The notes beneath the pieces are model-generated. The model did no database searches, was not told the DNA's origin, and worked only from the letters and a program-made list of their open reading frames with translations. A stretch of 64,000 nt of DNA from Clarireedia homoeocarpa (Eukaryota; Ascomycota; Leotiomycetes; Helotiales; Rutstroemiaceae), in NCBI GenBank assembly GCA_001465935.1, contig LNKV01000042.1:543633-607632 (forward strand). Reading direction: 5' to 3'. Positions 55,901 through 64,000 of this stretch are shown in pieces; position 1 is the stretch's first letter; each line of letters begins with the position of its first letter. Both the position numbers and the translations under genes were made by a program.

Positions 55901-58589
55901 GACCTGGTGATAGGCCACCTAGCTTGGTGCCGAAGCCCATACTAAGACCGGCTGACTGCGAGCCGGGAAGTGAGGTTGCAGAATTGGCTGGGCCCCGAAC
56001 ATAGAATTTAAGATTTCCAGATTGGTCAGCCTTTGTCTTCTTACATAACATAAGCTTTTGGTCGTCCAACGCCTCTTCGTGATCAACTCTTCCTAGTTCG
56101 GTGATGTAGATTTGCGTATACTCCGAGTCGTGGATTCCTAGGTTAGAGCATATCGCACTACGCAGGTCTTGAGCAGTTTCGATGTCCGTCACATCACACA
56201 TGCGATAGTTCCAGCCATCCATAGTAGCGAGTATAAAACTTCTCCCAGGGCCCCTGACCCCACGGAATCCAGTAGTGTGAGCGAACTTATCATATTCGAA
56301 CGCGGAAAACGTTGACAGGGGTCGGTCCAGAGAAGTTTCGCTTGAATTACTGATTTTCCCATTGCCCAGAAACGGGGTTGCCTTAAAGCCAAGAGAAGGA
56401 CTGGTTGGAGAATCAAGACTCTGGTCTTCAGGAGATGCTGCATGGCCGTCTTCCTTGCGTTTCTTCCTGAAGTGTTTGAGAAAGCCTTTCGATTCCTTCG
56501 CAGAGCTGGATTGCTCTGAGGTTGCCGAACGCTCACCATCCACACCATGTCGCCGCGTTTCTTGGTTTCTCACCAGATTTATTTCACCAACTGCCCCACC
56601 CATCCCCCCACGAAGTGCCTGACTCGCGCCGGGAGGGACCCCAGATCCGTAGATTGCAGTACTGGATGATATCGAATCAGTACTATTACTTGATCGATGT
56701 CCAAATTTGGAGCTGTGCGGGGAAGCTGACAAGTTTCCATTACTCGATATATATGGAGTTGCAAAAGACGTTGCAGGGCTACCACTCTTCGGACTACCCT
56801 CTAGTCGATGAGGCTGCGCTTTGAATGTCCCTTCGCCAGCCTCGATGCTAGCACTGGGACTGTGTCGACGGCTGCCATCATTATCAACGTTCTTCAGCAC
56901 ATTTCGATGATTACTCCGACTATTGTTAAGTTCTAGTTCCTCTGCAGTATTGATGTTGCTCAAAATAGGCATAGTTGTGCTTCTACCCGAATAACGTCTT
57001 GTTCCAAACCCTGGTGCGGAGCTTTTGAACATATGCTTGCCTGGACTATCGTCTTCTCCAATAGCCGTATTTGGCGTAGAGAGAGAGATAACATTTCCAC
57101 GCCCAAGGTTGGGTGAAGATTCGAGAGTAGTTTCTGTTCCGGCACTGCTTGCGATATTCGCGGTGGATGACTGTCGACGGACGTGTGAGGACTTACTCGA
57201 CTCCGGCCCCTTTCCAGTCACTATGGCTTTGATCAGACGACGCATTCTTTTTCCTTCTTCACGTTCCCTAGCCTGGTCCCAGCCAGTTCCACTGGTTGAG
57301 CATTCTTTCGCCAACCGTGGATATACTTGTTGATGCATCATCCCGAAATTTCCACGACCACCTTGAACACTGCCCAGCTCGAGGAATACAGAACCATAGA
57401 TATTCAAAGCTTTAAAGGTTTCTTGCCAATCGTTCGAAAAGTGGTTATTGGCTAGCCATAACAAAACGCGATTCATGGACCACTGCGACCCTGCATCGTT
57501 CGGTGAGACTGGCGTGTTCGAATTATTGCCCAACGCATGTTGGTGTGAATTGTTTGAAGTTGCTGTCAAGCCTCTATTGGTAGCGGAAGATAATTGTGGG
57601 TTCTGGACTGTTGCAGTCGGTGGCCCAGGGGAGCTGTACTCGGGAAGCTGGATGTTATTGAATCTTGGAGGTGTCTGCGATGGATACGTTCGGTCTTTAT
57701 AGTAGCTGCTGTCGTCCAAAGGTGTACCTCTCGAACTATCCGAGACCGCTGAAAATTCCGCACTATCACCCCTCGAAAAGCTCGAATCTTGTGGCCATCC
57801 TAAACCTGGAATACCAACACCTGGTCCGAACGATTCCCCACGAGGTATATACGTCGCAGACATCTGCTCGCTGTTCGCAGACGACATGCCAACTGATAAC
57901 GGGGTCGCCTGATGGTTCGTGAGATACTGCTGACCAGGGTTGTAGGTCTGATATTGGCTGGCATTTGGCGGATTCGCTGGCGGGCCTGGGAACGCTCTGT
58001 TGTTAACGAGATTATTCCAACTTGACTGCGGTTGTTGCCAATTTGTAGTCGGCAGCGGTGGAGGAGGGGGCAAAGGACCATGCTGTATGGATTGGTTGAG
58101 GAGATTTCGGGGTGGTGGTGGAGGGAGGTTGGTCATGTTCAGGGACATCATATGAGGTTGAGCAGGAGGTGACATAGGAGGCGGGCCAGGTGGTGGTGGA
58201 GCGACATATTGTCTCGAATGGTCGGCATTCGACGTATGCCGCCCTGGTTGATACATTGGGATGTTGGGACCCGAACGCGTCGAGGGTCGAGAGTAGCTAT
58301 GCGGAGAGTATGTAGGAGGAAATGCGTCTGCCGCGGCAGATTGAGCTCTCGGTCGTGAAGGAGAACTTGAGGCGACGATTGTTGGATAGGATGATCCTGT
58401 GCCGTAGGAATTAGGAATGAGTAAACTCGAAGAGGTGCTGGCCGCAAAAGTGGGAACGTTGTTTAAGAGAAGGCTTTCAGGACCTGTAAGCTCGGTACTC
58501 GAGTCGTTTCGAGGTGATGGCTGCAGGGCGCGATTTGAATCCGCATTAATATTTGATCTCGTCGATGAGCTTCTTGCGCGCTGATTCAT
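52924..58589 (-). CDS. BCK1: MAP kinase kinase kinase of the cell wall integrity pathway
   Basis: Relays protein kinase C signals to the MKK-MAPK pair that controls wall stress responses. Two exons, 58589-53110 and 53041-52924, with a 68-bp intron inside the kinase domain, give 1865 aa. The N-terminal 360 residues are Pro/Ser-rich. A SAM-like segment follows at about 365-435 (WSMNRVLLWLANNHFSNDW), then a Ras-association-like segment at about 780-880 (GRSFILATMDGWNYRMC). A long disordered Ser-rich region precedes the C-terminal kinase. The kinase has the P-loop IGKGTYGRVYLG (about 1580), HRDLKADN and DFGISKK, and GSVFWMAPEVV. The second exon restores TIDPKERPRAETLLTHPF, typical of MAPKKK ends. 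The start is the ATG at 58589; the in-frame codon at 58601 is GTG. A short uORF overlaps this start. Confidence 0.93.
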
Positions 58590-58603
58590 TGTCGCACACA
58601 CAT
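58586..58603 (-). promoter_or_regulatory. Five-codon uORF whose stop overlaps the BCK1 start
   Basis: On the minus strand an ATG at 58603 opens a frame of five codons (MCVRQ) ending in TGA. The junction reads CAATGA, so the uORF stop shares bases with the BCK1 ATG at 58589. This is visible in the sequence. Translational control by termination-reinitiation is an inference, and it depends on the transcript starting upstream of 58603. Confidence 0.6.
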
Positions 58604-58786
58604 GTTTATATCGACTCGAAGAAGAGCAACTCGAATTGCATCTGGTCGCAGCACTGCTGGCCTTTGTTCGATGGGTGTAGACTGCGCGTTGGAGATGTTT
58701 AGCATTTACCAGAATTGCCTAGTAAGTAGATCCGGGTGCGGGCGCCAAAAAGTTGTTGTCGCAAGGGACGTCGTTCGAGAGGGCAG

Positions 58787-58818
58787 AGGGTCGAGGGTCG
58801 AGGGTCGAGGTCGAGGGA
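58787..58818. repeat. GAGGGTC heptamer array
   Basis: Four to five GAGGGTC units with a shortened copy at the end, about 200 bp upstream of the BCK1 ATG and so probably in its promoter or leader. Confidence 0.9.
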
Positions 58819-59175
58819 GGTCTAGATTAGGGTGTAGGGTGGTGTATTGTCCTTGTACTCTTTTTTTCGACGATAGCACAAGTCCGTAGCGATACTCTAT
58901 AAAGCCAAATATTCCGTGCAATATTGATTGGTGAAAGGATGTCGAGTGTGAAAGGAAACGGGCAGATCTGGGCCACCGAAATACGATACAATGAAGGGTT
59001 TTTCCGAACAGTACTGTACTCGTAACCTTACCTCGCACAGTCCGGCAAGGTCGTAAACTTCAAAGGGCATCTGTAACCTTACGTGAAGGCAAGCAAAGCA
59101 CACACGAACATACGAACATACGAACAACGACGGCGAAAGGTAAGGCGATGATTATTTTGGTAGTACAAATGTGGG

Positions 59176-59224
59176 AGTGGATATGGATATGGGATGGATA
59201 TGGGATGGATATGGATATGGAGAT
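59176..59224. repeat. GGATATGG-type minisatellite
   Basis: Alternating GGATAT and GGATATGG(GAT) words form two to three copies of a roughly 13-16 bp unit in the BCK1-PDC intergenic region. Confidence 0.85.
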
Positions 59225-60289
59225 GAGCAAGGGACGCGTCGAAGCCTCAGATCTTTCACCTTTTTCATCCACCCAAGTTTCCCTCTGGGTAACTCGGATT
59301 GAGGTACCGGACAGGGCTTTCAACCATCATCAGCCACAGACTGCAATCCACTCTGCCCCCCCTTGCGCTTTCAAGGCGCTTCGAAGTTCTTTGTTTCGTC
59401 GGTTCGTCGTTTCATCGTTTCAAGCTGGGTATCGAGAGTAATGCCAAGATGATTTGCTGACATCGCGCCTCTGCTAGGTCTTCGTTCCTCATTCCTCGCT
59501 CCTGGATCTACACGCGAGCATGCGACTACTGTGGTCTTGGGGGTAAAAACACGTAAACTGCCCTCAGCTCAGGCTACTCCTTCCTTTGCTTCCGCTTTGT
59601 CTGCTGACTTCCTATGAGTTGCCCTGCCATGCCACTTGAAAGCATCTTCCTTCGCACACAACTGGCGCATATATCGTTGTCGTGTGCTATCATGCTGCAA
59701 TGCGTAACCTGACTGCCGGTGTGGTGCCATGCGTAGAAGGCAAAGACCCTGCTTGAAGGTTCAGTCCACTTATTCCCTCCACCTTCGTACCCTTTCGTCT
59801 CAAGCTTTTAGCCGAGCCCAGCTGCTCTGCTCATCATGCATCAGCTCATCTATCTACCGTGAAAATGAAAACGAAAACCTTCCGGATCGGATATTTGCGA
59901 ATCTTCAAATCCGACTGCATATAATATATCCTTACACAACAGAGCAGATAGGTACGGCGACTGCACCTACGGTTAGTAAGCTTCCGAAAGATGGCCGTTA
60001 TAGGCTGATGGTCGATGGATAATGGCGTGGTTGGTTCTTTTACCTATGACGGAACCTTGGTGGGGTGATGGCGGCTTCTCGGAGAGGTACGACATGGAAA
60101 TTGATCTTGATAACTAACAGGTTACAAGGTAATCGGCGGCTTTGGAGGTAGGTATAAAGTCTTTGAAGAATCTTCTAATTTATTCGCCTCATTCTTTGCT
60201 ATCATCATTGATCCCTTTCATTCTCAAATATCAGAGCTTTTTACTCGAGGTAAAACAGAACACCGGTCCTCTCTGTTACCTACGGCAAC

Positions 60290-62173
60290 ATGTCAGACAT
60301 CCGAACAGATGCGCTCAAGTCTCCAGTTGATGTTGCAGAGTATCTTTTTACCAGACTGCACCAGCTAGGAGTAAAGTCAATTCATGGGGTACCGGGAGAT
60401 TACAATCTAGTCGCTCTTGACTATATTCCCAAGGTTGGGTTGAAGTGGGTAGGCAATGTGAATGAGTTGAACGCAGGTAAGTAATTACGCAACAATCCCA
60501 CCCAGCAATTATTCCTCTAACCTTTCCCCTCTCAGGATACGCTGCTGATGGATATGCTCGAATAAACGGAATATCAGCTATCGTAACCACATTCGGTGTT
60601 GGTGAGCTATCAGCCATTAACGCCCTTGCCGGTGCGTTCTCGGAAAGAGTACCTGTAGTTCACATTGTTGGAACTCCCTCGACAATCTCGCAAAAAGATG
60701 GGATGCTCCTACATCACACACTGGGAAATGGCAACTTCAGCGTTTTCGCGGATATGTTCAAGGAGATCTCTTGCACCACAGCAAAGCTTAACGACGCTTC
60801 CGAAGCTGCGACCCTGATCGACCATGCAATCCAACAATGCTGGCTTCAGAGCCGACCTGTATACATTACACTCCCAACGGATATCGTTCAGAAGAAGGTT
60901 GAAGGAGAGCGCTTAAAGACGCCGATCGACCTATCGTACCCTATCAACAACCCAGACAAAGAAGATTATGTGGTTGATGTGGTGCTGAAGTATCTCGAGG
61001 CTGCCAAAAATCCTATAATTCTAGTGGATGCATGTGCCATTCGACACAGGGTCTTGGAAGAGGTCCATGGTTTGGTCAGCAAAACGAATTTACCAGTTTT
61101 TGTAACGCCAATGGGTAAAGGCGCTGTTGATGAAACGCACGAAAACTATGGAGGCGTGTACGCTGGCAGTGGCAGTCAACCAGATGTTCAGGAGCGTGTT
61201 GAGTCATCTGATCTTATTTTGACAATCGGCGCTATCAAGGTGTGTAGGACGAGCCATTGCAGTATGGTGTAACAGTTGCTAATGGGGAACAGAGTGATTT
61301 CAACACTGCAGGATTTTCCTACAAGACCTCCCAGCTCAACACTATCGACTTCCATAGCACTCATATTACTGTGAGGTACTCTGAGTATCCAGGTGTACAC
61401 ATGCGTGGAGTGTTGCAAAAAGTCATTCAAAAAATTGACCTGCAGAAGTTGTCAGCCATTGCAGGACCAAAGATGGCAAACAAAGTCAAGGAGAATGAGG
61501 ATAGCTCAGACACCATCACACAGGCATGGTTCTGGCCCAGAGCTGGTGAGTTTATGAAAGAAAATGATATCGTCATAACAGAAACTGGAACGGCCAACTT
61601 CGGCATCTGGGAAACGAGGTTCCCCAAGGGGGTTACAGCTCTTAGCCAAGTCCTCTGGGGTAGCATTGGATACTCTGTCGGCGCCTGTCAAGGAGCCGCA
61701 CTTGCTGCTAAGGACTCTGGCTTGGATCGAAGAACGATCCTGTTCGTAGGCGATGGATCTTTCCAACTTACAGCACAGGAGTTGAGCACAATGATCCGTC
61801 AAGGGTTGAAACCAATCATGTAAGTTGAACGAATTTTCACGATGGAGAAAGAGGGCTAATTATAGTAAACAGTTTCGTTATTTGCAATGATGGTTTTACG
61901 ATTGAACGGTTTATCCATGGTATGGATGCGGTCTACAATAACATCGCCCAGTGGTCCTTCAAGGATCTGGTTAAAATTTTCGGTGCAAAGGAAGGAAGCT
62001 ATAAGACCTTCCAAATCAAGACGAAAGACCAAGTTCATGAACTATTCAACGACAAGGAGTTCAATGCTGCGGAGTGTCTACAGTTTGTTGAGCTGTATAT
62101 CCCGAAGGAGGATGCTCCTAGAGCACTGGTATTGACGGCGGAGGCCAGTGCGAAGAACAATGCAAAACAATAA
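60290..62173 (+). CDS. PDC1: Pyruvate decarboxylase
   Basis: Thiamine diphosphate enzyme converting pyruvate to acetaldehyde and CO2 in the cytosol, the first step of ethanol fermentation and the acetate bypass. Four exons, 60290-60476, 60536-61239, 61293-61819 and 61873-62173, give 572 aa, the usual fungal length. Introns are 53-59 bp. The catalytic Glu lies in NELNAGYAADGYAR across the first splice site. HHTLGNG carries the conserved His pair. The TPP/Mg-binding segment GDGSFQLTAQE starts near residue 450 and ends in ICNDGFTIERFIHG across the last splice site. The C-terminus (NNAKQ) lacks a peroxisomal or ER signal. It is divergent from BCK1 and tandem with TAN1. 2-Oxo acids other than pyruvate cannot be ruled out as substrates, since related decarboxylases share these motifs. 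Confidence 0.95.
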
Positions 62174-62664
62174 GGTATTCTTTGGTTGCAAAGGAGGGTG
62201 TTAAGGAAATTGAACATAATGTGACACGACGGGATATGGTAATGAAAAAGTATTTAATGAAGAATGAGTTGCAATTCCACAGAATAATAAGGATCTAGTC
62301 ACAGTGCAGCCACGTGCTGATTTGGGCAGCATTGCATCTTTCGTGACCAACAATATTATTTGGAAATCCCTTTGCTGCCTAGAATCCTCAAAATGCAAAG
62401 GCATAAAGATCAACTCAATTGTGTATGTTGAGTAACCAGATCCTAAGCAGGAGAATCCTCACTTACCACTTTAGGCGAAGTGTGAAAGCGGCTGAGTACG
62501 TAAGCAGTAATCTGAGCTCATTTTTGATCGAGCTCAGCAAATTAAAGCAAACCATCAAAACTCAAGCACAGCGCAAACCGAAAGAAGGAAAGGATCCCCC
62601 ATCAAAGCCGAGATATCTCGAATATTGAAGAGCAGCAGCACTGGGAAGATCAAACCTTGAAAGA
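62174..62664. other. Intergenic region, no gene seen
   Basis: About 490 bp between PDC and TAN1 on the same strand, holding the PDC 3' UTR and the TAN1 promoter. No convincing frame. Confidence 0.6.
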
Positions 62665-64000
62665 ATGACTGAAACCACCAACAAGCGAAAAGAGAGGTCG
62701 ACTGGTAAAAGCGATGATAATCGAGGTGCAAAAAGGGCCAAGGTATGTCGTTGTTTGACATCTTTCATTTTCATATTGATCGTACCTCATTGTTATCAGT
62801 TGAGTAGGTAGCTGCCTGCAAGTTTCCAGCAACTGCTTACAACAAGAGCCAATCGGATCGATTCCGCACTGCTGTAACTTTGGTGCCTGAGCACAATCTC
62901 AATTATGCAATGAGCCGTCCGAGATACCTTCATTGGGTGATGACCTTGGTTCTGGCCGATGCAGAACAGAGATTGAGATGGGTAGTACCCAGTCAAAGCT
63001 TTGGCAGAAGAGCTTCATTCTCAGACCAGTGGGAGCTTCGACGGAAACGAGACCTCGTCATCAAAATCTACCGGGGAGCCATGCCAGTGCCTGAATAGCA
63101 ATCCGTTCTCGCTATGTTTACATCGGAAATGGCATCTGCGGATTCCGGACGATGAACCTTCAAGCACCTTTTTATGATTCTCAACCTCATGCAGTGCATT
63201 CCCAAGCATCATCCTCTAGCGGGGATTGCACCTTGGAATGGGACCTTGTACTACACTCCCATAACACGTCTGATTTTATTCTGATTAATGCGCAGGGGGG
63301 CTCAAATGGGAAATGGAAGACCCCACATCAACAGACGAAAATGGCCTCCATGTCTGCTCGAGGCGGACAAATAGAGCCAGGTGATCAAGGAATATTCGCA
63401 ACCTGCATTAAAGGTAAAGAGGGCAAAGCGACAGAAGAATTGAGGAGCTTATTCGAGGAGGTTAGTTGTCATATTTTCAGCCACTGCTGGTTGGTTTATG
63501 CTAAATTCTTATTAGTGCGCCGAGAGATTCTACAATATCTCGGCGAGGCCGAAGGATGAGAAAGATAACGAAAGCGATTCAGTGGATGATATTGAAGCCT
63601 CGATCCGAGCGGAGGTCGCAGCTTCGAAAGATGAGAAGTTATTCTCCGCCGTATACATCGAAACTCAATGCGTCTTGTTTTTCAAGACACGTCCTCCGAT
63701 CGATCCAGTAGATTTTGTCCGTAGGATATGTGAAGCTGCATCAGATGGCGGGGTAAGGAAGTTGAGATTTGTGAATCGTCTTACACCAATGGCAATTATG
63801 GGCAAGGCAACTGAGAAAGGTATTGAAGAAGTTGGGAACGCTGTACTAGGTGCTCATTTCCAACTTGCTGGACAGGCCGCAGATTCGGATGAGGCTGCCA
63901 CATTCTCGGTAGGTGTTCATATCTTTTCGCATCTGGTGCTGGCTACGACGTTGAAGTTCTGGCTTTCTTTTTTTAAAATTGATTGTTTGAGTTTGGATCA
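62665..64000 (+). CDS. TAN1: tRNA acetyltransferase adaptor TAN1 (THUMP domain), partial at the right edge
   Basis: With the acetyltransferase Kre33/NAT10, Tan1 directs N4-acetylcytidine formation at position 12 of tRNA-Ser and tRNA-Leu. Visible exons are 62665-62742, 63296-63460 and 63516-63908 (212 codons). A GTAGGT donor at 63909 opens an intron that runs past the window end. The N-terminus is basic (MTETTNKRKERS ... GAKRAK), and the frame joins to GGSNGKWKTPHQQ. The Tan1 core follows: GDQGIFATCIKGKEGKATEE, CAERFYNISARP, KLFSAVYIETQCVLFFKT, then the start of the THUMP domain (VRKLRFVNRLTPM). The first intron would be 553 bp, about ten times the local norm. A transcript starting inside it could use the ATG at 63152, whose frame is open into exon 2 (see findings). 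Confidence 0.85.

Larger units (their letters stand above)
58604..60289. other. Divergent 1.7-kb promoter region of BCK1 and PDC
   Basis: No convincing coding frame. It contains a GAGGGTC array (58787-58818) close to BCK1 and a GGATATGG-type array (59176-59224). The PDC-proximal part is pyrimidine-rich. Confidence 0.55.

Noticed and set aside
58589..58601. Four extra N-terminal residues for BCK1 starting at 58601
   Set aside because: The codon at 58601 is GTG, not ATG. The first in-frame ATG is at 58589, and the ATG at 58603 is in another frame (the uORF).
62880..63098. 72-codon open frame inside the first TAN1 intron
   Set aside because: It does not join in frame to the flanking TAN1 exons through good splice sites. 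It is kept only as a note under the long-intron finding.
1..64000. tRNA or rRNA genes
   Set aside because: I looked for B-box-like GGTTCGAATCC words and 5S-type sequence by eye and found only partial matches inside coding or random sequence. A covariance-model search would be the decisive test.

Overview
The window looks like nuclear DNA of a filamentous ascomycete (Pezizomycotina). Genes are split by short introns, mostly 49-75 bp, with GT...AG ends and CTAAC-like branch sites. Several genes have fungus-specific architectures: a BCK1-type MAPKKK, a Q-rich metacaspase, a cytochrome b5-fused sphingolipid desaturase and a Gbp2-like RNA-binding protein. A Leotiomycete (Botrytis/Sclerotinia relative) would fit, but that is an inference from general appearance, not from a search. 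I see no rRNA, tRNA, CRISPR array or intact transposon.

Layout, left to right. 1-4.7 kb: a possible truncated gene end (+), a possible small 3' exon (-), and a delta-8 sphingolipid desaturase (-). 4.7-11.4 kb: an unrecognised CxxC-rich small protein (+), mitochondrial dihydrolipoyl dehydrogenase (-), the nucleolar MIF4G/MA3 protein Sgd1/NOM1 (-), and SRP14 (+); the last two share a repeat-containing bidirectional promoter. 12.3-16.2 kb: an AT-hook-like hypothetical protein (-) and a three-RRM SR/RGG protein with an 8-nt microexon (-). 16.2-20.1 kb: no supportable gene. 20.1-27.6 kb: COQ9 (+), SMC6 (-) and an uncharacterised protein (-). 27.6-30.7 kb: no supportable gene. 30.7-42.6 kb: a Ser/Thr-rich single-pass membrane protein (+), eIF3k (+), TSR4/PDCD2-like (-), UTP22 (-) and cystathionine gamma-synthase (+). 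42.6-49.3 kb: a 6.7-kb region without a supportable gene but rich in simple repeats. 49.3-64 kb: type I metacaspase (+), MAPKKK BCK1 (-), pyruvate decarboxylase (+) and the 5' part of TAN1 (+, cut by the right edge).

Most genes are housekeeping. Ribosome and RNA functions are frequent (SGD1/NOM1, UTP22, TSR4, eIF3k, SRP14, GBP2-like, TAN1). Central metabolism is represented by LPD1, PDC, COQ9 and cystathionine gamma-synthase. Stress, wall and death functions are BCK1, the metacaspase, the Ser/Thr-rich membrane protein and, loosely, the sphingolipid desaturase.

No clear new multi-gene system is present. The most unusual signals are: (i) a recurrent switch from C-rich to G-rich sense strand towards the 3' end of at least six genes; (ii) the 8-nt microexon; (iii) a stop/start-overlapping uORF on BCK1; (iv) a small Cys-rich orphan with two protein-like reading frames over one segment; and (v) an unusually long metacaspase intron carrying a polyadenylation-like signal. 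All exon boundaries were read by eye from splice consensus and frame continuity and were not checked by alignment.
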